A stretch of DNA of 64,000 nt, from NCBI RefSeq assembly GCF_008364765.1, contig NZ_VTUY01000009.1, positions 118,623-182,622 on the forward strand, in the 5' to 3' direction. Positions 1 to 9,282 of the stretch are shown piece by piece; positions within the stretch are counted from its first letter, which is position 1, and each line of letters starts with the position of its first letter. The translations under genes were made by a program, and so were the position numbers. The notes beneath the pieces were generated by a model. It was not told where the DNA came from. It saw only the letters and a program-made list of their open reading frames with translations, and ran no database searches. This DNA is from Bacillus sp. CH30_1T. GTDB lineage: Bacteria; Bacillota; Bacilli; Bacillales; Bacillaceae_B.

Positions 1-299
1 ATGAGTCCTTGACCCTGGAGCCGATGTTCACATCCTCAGGCTATGGTTCGTTGGAAACCCACAGAGCCTTCCTGAAACCGGACAGTGAGTACAGTGCCGA
101 TGCCCACCAGCCAGGGGTGGTTGAATTTGTCACTGTTATGGAAGGAAGGGTACGTGTGAAAGTGCAGGATGACGTATTCGAACTTGGTCAGTATGACTCG
201 ATCAAATTCCATGCGGATAAAGGACACAGCTACATCAATATGGAATCAACGGAAGCAGTCCTGCATTTTGTGATGATTTACACGGGAAGAACAGATTGA
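1..299 (+). CDS. Cupin-domain protein, 3' part (5' end outside window)
   Basis: The reading frame is open from the first base and ends in TGA at 297-299, so only the last ~98 residues are present. They form a small beta-barrel cupin fold: an H-x-P-G-V-V-E-F strand, then an E-G-R-V-R-V turn, a D-x-F-E-L-G-Q-Y-D segment, and a late G-H-S-Y-I-N strand. Cupin domains of this size often form the C-terminal sensor of XRE-type repressors, but the N-terminal part is not visible, so a stand-alone cupin is equally possible. The stop codon overlaps the first arm of a terminator. Confidence 0.6.
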   Translation, partial: ESLTLEPMFTSSGYGSLETHRAFLKPDSEYSADAHQPGVVEFVTVMEGRVRVKVQDDVFELGQYDSIKFHADKGHSYINMESTEAVLHFVMIYTGRTD

Positions 300-329
300 A
301 GCTTATCGATGGGGATATGCTTCTTTTTT
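298..329 (+). terminator. Terminator of the cupin gene
   Basis: GAAGCTTAT pairs with ATATGCTTC (one mismatch) and is followed by six T. The first arm overlaps the cupin stop codon. Confidence 0.6.
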
Positions 330-444
330 AGGCGAAAAGCCTTACGGTGGAGGTTATTTTGGACCATCCGAAATGACATTTTAGTGAATTTTACTCAATT
401 CGTTCAGGTGATTCCATCAAAAAATTTCCTCAACCCTTTCATTA

Positions 445-478
445 AAAAATCCCCGGATTCAATTTCCGGGGATTTTTC
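445..478. terminator. Bidirectional terminator
   Basis: AAAAATCCCCGG and CCGGGGATTTTT form a perfect 12-bp stem with an A-run on one side and a T-run on the other. It lies between the plus-strand cupin gene and the minus-strand fragment ending at 479, and suits both. Confidence 0.75.
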
Positions 479-634
479 TTAATCCAGTTTTATTTCGAAA
501 GGTTTCAAGTTGATTGGCTTATCATTCATTCTCAATGTCTCGAATGGGACAATTAGTGAGTAGTCAAAGTTTGCACCCTGTGGTAATCCATAAGTGGATT
601 GAAAACGAGGGTATCCTTTTCCACTGATTTCATT
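479..634 (-). pseudogene. C-terminal fragment of an unknown protein
   Basis: On the minus strand a frame with no start codon near its beginning runs from an in-frame stop at 635-637 to a TAA at 479-481. It reads as a plausible protein tail of about 52 residues, rich in Tyr, Phe and Pro, with segments S-G-K-G-Y-P-R-F-Q, Y-G-L-P-Q-G-A-N-F-D-Y and a final F-E-I-K-L-D. It ends just before a perfect terminator, as a real gene would. The N-terminal part seems to be lost. The family is not recognised; chance openness cannot be excluded. Confidence 0.35.
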
Positions 635-665
635 TTAGCATTTCTTCCAATGTAATTCGTTTAAA

Positions 666-1454
666 CTAAAGCCGCTGCTTTGTAGGATCACAGTCCGGAC
701 CTTGCTGGCTGGTTGCTTCTGCGAGTTTCGTTAAGTAATAGCATTCTTCCCTCAGCATATGATCGGCCATTAAAGCGGCGAAGGTACCGAGTGCGGCCTT
801 GCTTAATTCCATCTCTTCAATTTCATCCAAGAATCCCATAAACAGCTTCATCTCAAGTTTGACATCGTCATTGAACCGTTCGAGAGCAGGGAAGTGGGTC
901 ACTTCTGTTCGCAGGAATCCTGCCATTTCAACGGCCTTTAAGTAAAAGGCTTCAAAATCTGTTGTGAATTCATCACTTTGCATCTTGATTTGTTTTTCAA
1001 CTCGGTCCATATTGTCGGAGATAGCTCCAGCATGCCCTGCCGCATCTAACAGCCAAAGGAGATGATGGTGGAGCTCGTGGAAAATTGGCGGCTTTTCACC
1101 TTTGGTCAAGTACTTCAAGACGCGGAGGTATTCTTCGAGCTCATTCACCATATGATTTAGGAATGTGGGGCCGAGACCCATGCCGATATCCCCTGTTAAA
1201 TGACGTGCAATCAGTTCAAGTTTGAATTTCCTGAAGCGGCGGCTGACCTCTTCTGCCTGTCTGCTTAAAGAAATATCGGGATTTTTCTTCGAACGTTCCA
1301 GCAGTTGATCCCACTCCTCTTTAAAAGCATTGGCGGCAGTGATGGATTCTTTTTCTTTTGGAGCCAGGGAGTCATGGATAAACCGGGCATGATCTCCAAG
1401 CACCTGTAGCCAAAAACCATGTTCAAATCGAGCGGCTTCTTGATAACTTGGCAT
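666..1454 (-). CDS. DUF2935 family protein
   Basis: A 262-residue, mostly alpha-helical protein. The start is the ATG at 1452-1454, six bases after a perfect AGGAGG; the longer frame upstream runs into the lysA leader and has no such site. Two similar halves are visible: an early F-E-H-G-F-W-L-Q-V-L-G-D-H-A-R-F-I helix and a middle H-E-L-H-H-H-L-L-W-L-L-D-A-A-G-H-A segment. The His and Glu spacing resembles ferritin-like or metal-binding helical bundles. This matches the DUF2935 family of Bacillus and Clostridium, whose function is not known. It is monocistronic and divergent from lysA. Confidence 0.8.
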   Translation of the reverse strand: MPSYQEAARFEHGFWLQVLGDHARFIHDSLAPKEKESITAANAFKEEWDQLLERSKKNPDISLSRQAEEVSRRFRKFKLELIARHLTGDIGMGLGPTFLNHMVNELEEYLRVLKYLTKGEKPPIFHELHHHLLWLLDAAGHAGAISDNMDRVEKQIKMQSDEFTTDFEAFYLKAVEMAGFLRTEVTHFPALERFNDDVKLEMKLFMGFLDEIEEMELSKAALGTFAALMADHMLREECYYLTKLAEATSQQGPDCDPTKQRL

Positions 1455-1548
1455 CTGTATCCTCCTAAGATAGTTTCCTTGTATATGTATTAAAAGAATC
1501 TTGGAAAAATGTCCGCCAGCTCGTCCAATGTGGTGAGGTGAAAAACCA

Positions 1549-1578
1549 TTGACAACCATTTTAAGAGAATGATATAGT
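1549..1578 (+). promoter_or_regulatory. Sigma-A promoter of lysA
   Basis: TTGACA at 1549-1554 and TATAGT at 1573-1578 are separated by 18 bp, just upstream of the lysine riboswitch. Confidence 0.75.
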
Positions 1579-1599
1579 AATTCCAATAAAATAATAAAT

Positions 1600-1783
1600 C
1601 ACTCTCTGATAATAGAGGCGCGAGTATGATGAGTACCTTCTTTGAGAATAATGGATTCCGGGATAAGTTGGGAAAGGCAGATCGCCGAAGCAGAAAATAG
1701 CCAATTCTATTTTTTGTTGGGCCAGCATTGAAGAAATGTTGGACTGTCACAATGAAAAAGTTGTGGAGCACTATTGAAGAGAT
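1600..1783 (+). promoter_or_regulatory. Lysine riboswitch (L-box)
   Basis: The leader carries the hallmark blocks of the L-box aptamer in the right order: AGAGGCGCGAGTATGATGAG (1613 onward), GGGAAAGGCAGATCGCCGAAG split near 1670-1690, TTGTTGGGCCAGCATTG, GGACTGTCAC and TTGTGGAGCACTATTG. The outer helix is formed by the ACTCTCTGATAATAG side and the CTATTGAAGAGAT side. Lysine binding is expected to favour the terminator at 1826-1867 and shut off lysA. Confidence 0.92.
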
Positions 1784-1825
1784 GTTAATACATAGTCTTC
1801 ATCATGTGCTGGAACTTTTGATGAT

Positions 1826-1867
1826 AAACCGTATGAGCATCGCTTCATACGGTTTTTTGTGTTTTTT
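1826..1867 (+). terminator. Riboswitch-controlled terminator before lysA
   Basis: ACCGTATGA pairs with TCATACGGT and is followed by two T-runs. It is the expression platform of the lysine riboswitch. Confidence 0.85.
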
Positions 1868-1893
1868 TAGAGAGGGTCAAAAGGAGTTAGGAT

Positions 1894-3180
1894 ATGAGTA
1901 CAATTGATGTGAATGTTCATGGAAATCTTGAAATCGGAGGGATGAGCACGGGTGAGTTGGTGGAAGCCTATGGGACGCCTTTAATGGTCTACGATGAAGG
2001 AATGATCCGCGGGAATGCGAGATTGTTCAGGGATGCTTTCAATGAAAGTGATCTGAAGTATCAGGTGGCGTATGCAAGTAAAGCGTTTTTATGCAAAGAG
2101 ATGGTGCGACTGGCTGAACAGGAAAATTTATCTCTGGATGTTGTGTCCGGAGGGGAATTGTATACGGCCCTGGAGGCGGGGTTTCCGCCATCGCGGATTC
2201 ATTTCCATGGGAACAACAAGTCGGAGGAGGAGCTGCTCATGGCTCTCGAGGCTGAGGTCGGCTGTTTTGTCGTCGATAGCTTCTTGGAACTTGAACTGCT
2301 CCATGACCTGTCCAAGGAACGTGAGCAACAGGTTCAGATCTTGATCAGGGTCACACCAGGCGTCGAAGCCCACACCCACGAGTACATCACGACGGGACAG
2401 GAGGATTCGAAATTCGGATTCAGCATTTCTAACGGGCAGGCAAGTACGGCGATTCAACTGGCTATTCGCAAGCCATACTTCTCATTCCTTGGTCTGCATT
2501 CCCATATCGGATCCCAGATTTTTGAACGGGAAGGGTTTGATCAGGCGATTCAGGTGCTGGCTGATTTCATGCAGCGGATCCGTATCGAATTGGATGTGAC
2601 GATGCCGGTGCTGAATATAGGCGGAGGATTTGGTGTCCGGTATACGGAAGAAGACCAGCCCCTGCCGATTCCAACTTATGTGAAATCTATTACCGATAGT
2701 GTGAAGACCTATTTTGCAAAGAATGAATATCCTCTCCCTGAAGTTTGGGTGGAGCCGGGCCGAAGCATGGTGGCCGAGGCGGGTACGACTTTGTACAAAG
2801 TGGGATCGAAGAAAATCATCCCGGATGTGCGTACGTATGTCGCGATTGATGGAGGGATGACAGATAATATCCGCCCGGCTTTGTATCAGGCGAAATATCA
2901 TGCGGTCCTGGCCAACCGTCCACAAGAGGAATGCACGGAGCTAGTGAGCATCGCAGGGAAATGCTGTGAATCCGGTGACATGCTGATCTGGGACCTGATG
3001 CTGCCACCGACGAATTACGGCGATATTCTTGCGGTGTTCAGTACAGGAGCCTACGGGTATTCGATGGCGAGCAATTATAACCGTATCCCCCGCCCGGCCG
3101 TTGTGTTTGTGCATGATGGGGAATCACGAGTCGTGATCGAACGTGAATCGTATGCAGATTTAGTTCGGAATGACCGATAA
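1894..3180 (+). CDS. lysA: Diaminopimelate decarboxylase
   Basis: Converts meso-diaminopimelate to L-lysine and CO2, the last step of lysine synthesis, using PLP. It has 428 residues, the usual length. The PLP lysine lies in Y-A-S-K-A-F early in the barrel; H-S-H-I-G-S-Q-I, the glycine-rich N-I-G-G-G-F-G and E-P-G-R-S are the phosphate and substrate motifs; the C-terminal G-K-C-C-E-S-G-D and Y-G-Y-S-M-A-S-N-Y-N motifs complete the dimer active site. AAGGAG lies seven bases before the ATG. The gene stands alone behind a lysine riboswitch, so it is controlled by its own product. Confidence 0.96.
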   Translation: MSTIDVNVHGNLEIGGMSTGELVEAYGTPLMVYDEGMIRGNARLFRDAFNESDLKYQVAYASKAFLCKEMVRLAEQENLSLDVVSGGELYTALEAGFPPSRIHFHGNNKSEEELLMALEAEVGCFVVDSFLELELLHDLSKEREQQVQILIRVTPGVEAHTHEYITTGQEDSKFGFSISNGQASTAIQLAIRKPYFSFLGLHSHIGSQIFEREGFDQAIQVLADFMQRIRIELDVTMPVLNIGGGFGVRYTEEDQPLPIPTYVKSITDSVKTYFAKNEYPLPEVWVEPGRSMVAEAGTTLYKVGSKKIIPDVRTYVAIDGGMTDNIRPALYQAKYHAVLANRPQEECTELVSIAGKCCESGDMLIWDLMLPPTNYGDILAVFSTGAYGYSMASNYNRIPRPAVVFVHDGESRVVIERESYADLVRNDR

Positions 3181-3260
3181 ATAGGGTAGGTCTTCCCTTC
3201 CAGCATTTGAATGGGTACTAGTTCCTGCCCTGAAAGTCCATAACTCAAACACACATCTGT

Positions 3261-3308
3261 ATATAATAGAAGGCTGCGTCTAATGAGACGCAGCCTACTA
3301 TTATATAT
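3261..3308 (+). terminator. Long hairpin after lysA
   Basis: GGCTGCGTC pairs with GACGCAGCC around a TAATGA loop, and the stem extends outward through AATAG/CTATT and ATAT/ATAT. No clean T-run follows, so it may be a weak terminator or an mRNA 3' stabiliser. Confidence 0.5.
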
Positions 3309-3454
3309 ATTCATAAATCCTCTTCCGAAAGTATTATAAGTAATGGATGCACCTACCTGTTGGAACATAAGGATAGGTACTCTGTCCCGGTCTGAAGATC
3401 CAGGTTCGAATTACAAAGACGATGAATTAAAGAATGCAAGCCTTCTTTGTATTG

Positions 3455-4162
3455 TCAATCCTCCTCTTTTGAGAGTTGCGTCAGAAAATGATGAACTTCA
3501 TTCGGAGTCATAAAACTCGAATCCTCTCCATCCTCTTTTTTTAATATATTGATTTCATGATTGAGCTGTTCCATCTTGCGATCAAGTAAAGCCGCCTGTG
3601 TAGCGGCTTCCTTTAACCCATTCTGGATATGAGCAGGAATCTGTTTGTTATATTTGTAGTAAATTTTATGCTCTAGGCTTGCCCAGAAATCCATGGCGAT
3701 TGTGCGGATCTGAATCTCCACATACACGACTTCCACGCGATCCGTCAAAAAAATCGGAATCTGCACGATGAGGTGAAGGCTTTGATACCCATTGGGCTTC
3801 GGAGTCTTGATATAGTCCTTCACTTCCACCACTGTAATGTCATGTTGGGATTGAATCAAGGCCGACACCTTATAGATATCCTCGATGAACGAGCAGGTGA
3901 TGCGTATGCCTGCAATATCCCGGATTTTTTCTTTCATCTGATCAAAGGAAGGTTTCATGTCCTTCTTTGACATCTTCTTCAGGATACTTTCAGGGGACTT
4001 TAGGCGGGTCGAAATATGTTCGATCGGATTGTATTCATGGATGACCTGGAATTCTTCTCTTAAGATATTGATCTTTGTCCGGACCTCTTCAAGGGCGAAT
4101 TTATATGAAAGCATGAAGCGGTTCAGGTTTGTTCTCAGTTCTTTGAGGTTAATCTCGTTCAC
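3455..4162 (-). CDS. ywaC: Small alarmone synthetase (RelP/YwaC type)
   Basis: A 235-residue RelA/SpoT synthetase domain without hydrolase or regulatory domains, predicted to make (p)ppGpp from ATP and GTP or GDP in the cytoplasm. Key blocks are R-L-K-S-P-E-S-I-L-K-K, D-I-A-G-I-R-I, the substrate loop T-P-K-P-N-G-Y-Q-S-L-H-L, and V-E-I-Q-I-R-T-I-A-M-D-F-W-A-S-L-E-H-K. The K-P-N-G-Y loop fits YwaC/RelP better than YjbM/RelQ, which has K-E-S-G-Y. The GTG start at 4162 follows GGGAG by eight bases; the upstream extension has no site. The last ~35 residues are acidic and longer than in B. subtilis YwaC. Confidence 0.85.
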   Translation of the reverse strand: MNEINLKELRTNLNRFMLSYKFALEEVRTKINILREEFQVIHEYNPIEHISTRLKSPESILKKMSKKDMKPSFDQMKEKIRDIAGIRITCSFIEDIYKVSALIQSQHDITVVEVKDYIKTPKPNGYQSLHLIVQIPIFLTDRVEVVYVEIQIRTIAMDFWASLEHKIYYKYNKQIPAHIQNGLKEAATQAALLDRKMEQLNHEINILKKEDGEDSSFMTPNEVHHFLTQLSKEED

Positions 4163-4578
4163 GTTGGCTGCTCCCTTAGATTGTAATGGTATCAGTATAT
4201 CCAATTTCACCCCTCGACATCTAGTAAGGAAAAGTGACAAAAATGTATCTATTTTCATAAATAAGTTGAATGGAAACCAAGAGTCGCTTTGAGAGTAGTT
4301 CTCTACTCCCGCAAAATAACCCCAATTGAGAAATGGTTGTGCTGAGACTTACAATTTAATTAACCACAGACATACAAAATTACTCCTAGAGAAACAAGCT
4401 TGCATCCCCGTATTAGCATACGACTATGTAAATAAGGAGGGGACACTGACGAATCTTAAGCTTGGTAGTCTACTTAAATATTTTTAGGACTACATACCTT
4501 CTTAATTTTATCCTCAGCTAGAATCTACTCATATATGAATCAATTAACAAATGAGTTTAATAGAATAGGAGAATGTTC
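4163..4578. other. AT-rich intergenic region before the subtilase gene
   Basis: About 416 bases between divergent genes. It must hold both promoters, but no convincing -35/-10 pair was identified. A weak hairpin GTAGTC...GACTAC lies at 4465-4493. No gene or RNA was recognised. Confidence 0.4.
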
Positions 4579-7500
4579 ATGAAAAAGCTCAACGTGAAAC
4601 CACTTCTTGTTGGATCGATTGCTGCGACGATGATTTCAGGTTCGATGTTCCAGGTAGATGCGCTTGGTATCTCCTCCAAAGGGAGTGAACTAGAGTCAAA
4701 GGTAGATAAGAATGAAGCAATCAAAGGGGAACATACCATCACCCTCATTACTGGTGATGTGGTAAAGGTGTCGACCCTCCAAAATGGCAAACAAATCATC
4801 AATGTGGAGCCTGCTGACAAGAATGGCGAAGGTGTCCGGGTTATGACCATCAAAGACGAAACATTTGTATTCCCGAACTCTGCCATGCCTTATATGGCCG
4901 CAGGAAAAATGGATGAAGACTTATTTAATATTACTAAATTGATAGAGTATGGGTATGATGATAAGAATCAAGCGTCTGTACCTGTCATCGTAGAATACAA
5001 AGAAACCAAGGCTAAGACTTTCTCAGCTGTTCCTGCTCCAAAAGGATCGAAGAAAGTAAGAGACTTGGAAAGTATTAATGGAGCGGCCCTTTCTGCAGAG
5101 AAGGAGAAGGCTGAAACATTCTGGAAAGACGTAACTGTTCAAAGCGACAAAAAAGAATCGGAAAATACAGCCCAATTTGAATACGGCGTCGATAAAATCT
5201 GGCTGGATGGCCGTGTAGAAGCAGCTCTTGATCAAAGTGTGCCGCAAATTGAAGCGGATTCCGCTTGGGAGCAGGGTTATACAGGAGAGGGAGTCAAGGT
5301 TGCCGTACTTGATACTGGGATTGACTCGGAGCATCCAGATATAGCAGGGCAGATTGATGATGCTGTAAGCTTCGTACCTGGTGAAGAAGTGAAGGACGTA
5401 AATGGTCACGGTACCCATGTTGCTTCAACCGTTCTTGGGACAGGTGCAGGTGATGGTAAACATAAAGGTGTCGCACCTGATGCCCGCTTACTGGTAGGGA
5501 AAGTTTTAAGTGATCAAGGATTCGGGCAGGATTCCTGGATCATTGACGGAATGGAGTGGGCTTCTGAGAATGCTAAAATTGTCAACATGAGTCTTGGAAG
5601 CGATATGCCGAGTGATGGGACAGATCCAATGGCAGAAGCCGTGAATCGATTGACAGATGAGAATGGAACTTTATTCGTCATTGCTGCCGGTAACAGAGGC
5701 GGGGAAGGTACAATCGGTTCACCTGGTGCAGCAGATTCAGCCTTGACGGTTGGAGCAGTGGATAAAGAGGATGAACTGGCCTATTTCTCTTCCAAAGGTC
5801 CGCGATATGGGGATATGGGACTTAAACCGAATCTTTCAGCTCCAGGTGTGGGGATCGTGGCGGCCCGTTCTCAATACTCCAGTGGGACCGGAGATTACAA
5901 GAGTTTAAATGGGACATCAATGGCGACTCCACATGTTGCCGGTGCAGCTGCCATTTTAGCAGAAAAATACCCTGAATGGGATGGAACGACATTGAAACAA
6001 GCTTTGATGAATACGACAAAGAAGCTTGATGGTTACCAGCCTTATCATGTCGGAACAGGACGGGTGGACGTAGCTGCTGCCCTGGATTCACAGGTTAGAG
6101 CAACAGGGTCTGTCTCATTCGGATTCTTTAAATGGCCTCATGATCAAGCAGCCCCAGTAGCAAAGGTAGTGACCTATACAAATGATAGTGATGAAGAAAT
6201 CACTCTAGAACTGGAATCAACCTTTACAAATGCTGAGGGAGAAGAGGCACCAAACGGGATGCTGACAGTCTCTGATCAATCCGTTACGGTTCCTGCAGGA
6301 GGAACGGTGGACGTGAATGTAACACTCGATTCCACACTTGGAGAATCAGGGTCACGCTACCAAGGATTCCTGACAGCCATAAAGGACGGAACAGAACTTG
6401 TACGTACGACGATGGCGATGGTCAAGGAGGAGGAAAGATATCCTCTTACATTGAATGCAACTGATCGTGACGGATCGAAAGGACAGGCTTATGTCGTACT
6501 GTTTAGTGAAGAGATGCAGCCTGAAGTATTTGGCGTAGATGGAACACTCGAGCTTCGACTGCCGCCTGGCACTTATTCCGCCATGTCCCTAATGGATGTC
6601 GATGTGGACACGGATCACGCCGGAGTAGCCCTTGTTGGAAATCCAGAAGTGAAGCTGAACGGTCCTAAAACCGTCGAGCTTGATGCACGAAAAGCGAAGG
6701 AAATCAAAGTAGAGGTACCGAAGAAAGTAGAAGCGAATTATCGACGTATGGAGTATCACCAAACCATCGGTGACATGCCAATGACGAGTTTATATTTAAT
6801 GCCGGTATGGATTGATAAGATGTATGCTGTTGCAACCAAAGAGGTGAAGACTGGATATTTTGAGCAGCTCACTCGTTGGCGTCTGACAAAACCACTGCTG
6901 ACAATAAACTTTAAAGGAAAAGAATTGGATGATATCCCGTTAGCAGGAAGCACCTTATTGGATGGAAAATATAATCTGTCCACCGTGTATGCCGGAAAAG
7001 GAAGTGCTGCAGACTTTGATCGATTGAAGGCAAAAGGAAAGGCTGTCGTAGTGGATCGAAATGCAGAGGTGAGCGTTTCACAACAAGCAACAAATGCCGC
7101 AGCTGCAGGAGCAAAGCTGGTTATCATTGTGAATAATGAAGATAAAGAATTCAGCGTTTATGCAGGAACTCCGGAATATACAGACAATCCACTAGCAGTT
7201 GCTGCCATTAGTAAAAAAGAAGGGGATAAGCTTGTAAAGGCGGTCCGTTCAGGGAATATAAAGCTGAAGGTGGAAGGGAACACTGATTCTCCATACGTGT
7301 ATGACCTGATGGATGTTCATGAAGGATCCATCCCGAAGGACTTGACTTATGCACCAAAGGGCAAGGATTTAGCGAAAATCGATTCCCGCTACAATTCACA
7401 TATTGATACGGATGGGGGAGAATTCCGATATGACCTTCGTCCACATACAATGGGTGCGGTAGGTTTCCTTCAAAAGCTTTCCATGCCGAGTGCCCGTACT

Positions 7501-8301
7501 GAATATGTATCGGCTGTAGAAGGTACAGGCTGGTATCACCAGGCAAATGTACTTGATGCAACGTGGGAGATCCGTCAACCACTGGTTACGTATACAAAAG
7601 GACAAAAAATCACAGAGAACTGGTTCTCACCTGTTGTCCGTCCAAGTTTGGGGCAAGGCTACTGGGCTCCTGAGCGCCAAGGTGATTCTCTTATGATCAA
7701 TGTCCCTGCTTGGGCAGATGGAGGGAAGGGTAACACTGGAGGCACTGAATATAATGAGTCTGTGAAAAATCAAACCAGTCAACTGTATCAAGGGGATACG
7801 TTAGTGAAAGAAGGGAAAGGTCAGGCAATCTACGCTTTCGATGCCGCGCCGAAGGAACGCACTCAATTCCGATTTGTTACAGACGCCAAACGGGATGAAA
7901 ATCGCTGGAACACATCCACCCGTACCCACTCGGAATGGACTTTCTGGACAGAAGCATCGGATGAATGGAGATATGATCTGCCATTCCTGACTCTTGACTA
8001 TCAGGTGGATACCGACGTCAACGGTGATGCCCTAGCCAACCGCCCGACAAACCTTGAGCTGGAAGTCGGCAAAGTGGAAGACGCAATCGGCTACGGAAAC
8101 GTGGAGGGTGCTACCTTAGAGGTGTCCTTCAACGAAGGGAAGTCATGGAAGAAAGTGAAGCTTAACCGTGACGGAGACATATTTAACGTCACAATCAAGA
8201 ATCCTAAGAACGCAACGAATGTTTCATTGAAGGCAAGTGCTTGGGATGATGAAGGAAATAAGATCACGCAAGAAATTATTAAGGCTTATGGATTGAGATA
8301 G
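4579..8301 (+). CDS. Large secreted S8 serine protease (subtilisin family)
   Basis: A predicted extracellular protease of 1,240 residues. The ATG at 4579 lies seven bases after AGGAG and gives a signal peptide starting M-K-K-L-N-V-K; the ATG at 4573 is too close to that site. After a pro-region starting H-T-I-T-L-I-T-G-D-V-V, the S8 domain shows the triad Asp245 (V-L-D-T-G-I-D), His277 (G-H-G-T-H-V) and Ser447 (G-T-S-M-A-T-P-H-V-A-G), with oxyanion Asn372 (A-A-G-N). Near residues 810-900 a PA-like segment is seen (G-K-A-V-V-V-D-R...A-A-A-G-A-K-L-V-I-I-V-N-N). The C-terminal third is probably beta-sandwich. The H-T-I-T-L-I-T-G-D start and overall length resemble large actinobacterial subtilases more than Vpr or Bpr. 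Confidence 0.9.
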   Translation: MKKLNVKPLLVGSIAATMISGSMFQVDALGISSKGSELESKVDKNEAIKGEHTITLITGDVVKVSTLQNGKQIINVEPADKNGEGVRVMTIKDETFVFPNSAMPYMAAGKMDEDLFNITKLIEYGYDDKNQASVPVIVEYKETKAKTFSAVPAPKGSKKVRDLESINGAALSAEKEKAETFWKDVTVQSDKKESENTAQFEYGVDKIWLDGRVEAALDQSVPQIEADSAWEQGYTGEGVKVAVLDTGIDSEHPDIAGQIDDAVSFVPGEEVKDVNGHGTHVASTVLGTGAGDGKHKGVAPDARLLVGKVLSDQGFGQDSWIIDGMEWASENAKIVNMSLGSDMPSDGTDPMAEAVNRLTDENGTLFVIAAGNRGGEGTIGSPGAADSALTVGAVDKEDELAYFSSKGPRYGDMGLKPNLSAPGVGIVAARSQYSSGTGDYKSLNGTSMATPHVAGAAAILAEKYPEWDGTTLKQALMNTTKKLDGYQPYHVGTGRVDVAAALDSQVRATGSVSFGFFKWPHDQAAPVAKVVTYTNDSDEEITLELESTFTNAEGEEAPNGMLTVSDQSVTVPAGGTVDVNVTLDSTLGESGSRYQGFLTAIKDGTELVRTTMAMVKEEERYPLTLNATDRDGSKGQAYVVLFSEEMQPEVFGVDGTLELRLPPGTYSAMSLMDVDVDTDHAGVALVGNPEVKLNGPKTVELDARKAKEIKVEVPKKVEANYRRMEYHQTIGDMPMTSLYLMPVWIDKMYAVATKEVKTGYFEQLTRWRLTKPLLTINFKGKELDDIPLAGSTLLDGKYNLSTVYAGKGSAADFDRLKAKGKAVVVDRNAEVSVSQQATNAAAAGAKLVIIVNNEDKEFSVYAGTPEYTDNPLAVAAISKKEGDKLVKAVRSGNIKLKVEGNTDSPYVYDLMDVHEGSIPKDLTYAPKGKDLAKIDSRYNSHIDTDGGEFRYDLRPHTMGAVGFLQKLSMPSARTEYVSAVEGTGWYHQANVLDATWEIRQPLVTYTKGQKITENWFSPVVRPSLGQGYWAPERQGDSLMINVPAWADGGKGNTGGTEYNESVKNQTSQLYQGDTLVKEGKGQAIYAFDAAPKERTQFRFVTDAKRDENRWNTSTRTHSEWTFWTEASDEWRYDLPFLTLDYQVDTDVNGDALANRPTNLELEVGKVEDAIGYGNVEGATLEVSFNEGKSWKKVKLNRDGDIFNVTIKNPKNATNVSLKASAWDDEGNKITQEIIKAYGLR

Positions 8302-8309
8302 GATTATAG

Positions 8310-8350
8310 GAAGAAGATGCCTCATTCATTTTAAGGCATCTTCTTCTATT
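8310..8350 (+). terminator. Terminator of the subtilase gene
   Basis: GAAGAAGATGCC pairs perfectly with GGCATCTTCTTC around a 13-base loop; both sides are partly A/T-rich and it could also serve the converging ABC operon. Confidence 0.7.
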
Positions 8351-8376
8351 CCTATTAATTATTAGAAATCGTTGAT

Positions 8377-9282
8377 TTATGCCTCCAAGAATATTTCCTC
8401 CAACGAAGGTTCTTCTACTTCAACCCGTAATACGTCCACCTTTAATTGATTTAGGGCACGGATAACCTCAGCGATCTTATTTTCCGAATTTACATTCAGG
8501 ACGAAGTGAGTTTCCGTTGATTCTAAATCAGTGCCATTTGACTCCAGCCAATGGTACAGGTTCACTTTTTCATTCATCGGAATGGTGGAGTGTTTCACTT
8601 TTAACGTAATGGTCGACCGGTAGAACGATCTTAGTTCATCGATGGTGCCGATTTTGACAATTTGCCCGTCCTTCATGATGGCCATTCTTGTGCAAATCTT
8701 CTCTACCTCATCTAAATTATGAGACGTCATAAAAACGGTTTTTCCCTTTGATTGCAATTGTTGTATCAGCTTCTGGATTACAATCACCGATTCTGCATCT
8801 AATCCCGAAGTAGGCTCATCGAGGAAGATGAGTTCAGGGTCATGAATGATAGCCATGGCGATACCAAGTTTCTTTTTCATTCCAAATGAAAATTTGGAGG
8901 TTTTTTTATGGGCATGTTTTTCAAGACCGACCTTCTTCAAGACATCTATACACTGAGACTTCGATACTGGCTTTCCTGATAAAGCGGACAGCATTCGCAG
9001 ATGTTTGACAGGAGTCAAAGAGGAGTAAAAAGTTACATAATCAGGCATTACGCCAATTCTTTGCTTTATTTTATCATTAGGATCTTTCTCTCCAAGGAGT
9101 GAGTACGAACCTGAAGTAGGATGAATGATCCCAGTCAGGGTGTTAATGAAGGTGGATTTCCCTGCACCGTTCTTTCCTAAAAATCCAAATACCTCTCCTT
9201 TCTTCACAGTGACCGTAATTCCCTTGACAACTGGAGCTGCTCCATAGGACTTTGTTAATTGCTGTGTTTCAATAACGTTCAT
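8377..9282 (-). CDS. ABC transporter ATP-binding protein
   Basis: The 301-residue ATPase of an ABC-2 type exporter. Walker A is G-K-N-G-A-G-K-S-T near residue 39, the signature is an unusual F-S-F-G-M-K-K-K (usually L-S-G-G-Q), Walker B is L-I-F-L-D-E-P-T-S-G-L-D, and the switch His is in T-S-H-N-L-D-E-V-E. A ~90-residue C-terminal tail follows the nucleotide-binding domain, as in drug and bacteriocin-immunity ATPases. The ATG directly follows the stop of the permease gene (TAAATG), so the two are translationally coupled. The divergent two-component genes suggest control by an extracellular signal, possibly a peptide antibiotic. The substrate is unknown. Confidence 0.88.
   Translation of the reverse strand: MNVIETQQLTKSYGAAPVVKGITVTVKKGEVFGFLGKNGAGKSTFINTLTGIIHPTSGSYSLLGEKDPNDKIKQRIGVMPDYVTFYSSLTPVKHLRMLSALSGKPVSKSQCIDVLKKVGLEKHAHKKTSKFSFGMKKKLGIAMAIIHDPELIFLDEPTSGLDAESVIVIQKLIQQLQSKGKTVFMTSHNLDEVEKICTRMAIMKDGQIVKIGTIDELRSFYRSTITLKVKHSTIPMNEKVNLYHWLESNGTDLESTETHFVLNVNSENKIAEVIRALNQLKVDVLRVEVEEPSLEEIFLEA

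Noticed and set aside
2128..2457. Minus-strand and alternative frames over lysA and other long genes
   Set aside because: These are shadows of strongly supported genes in other frames.
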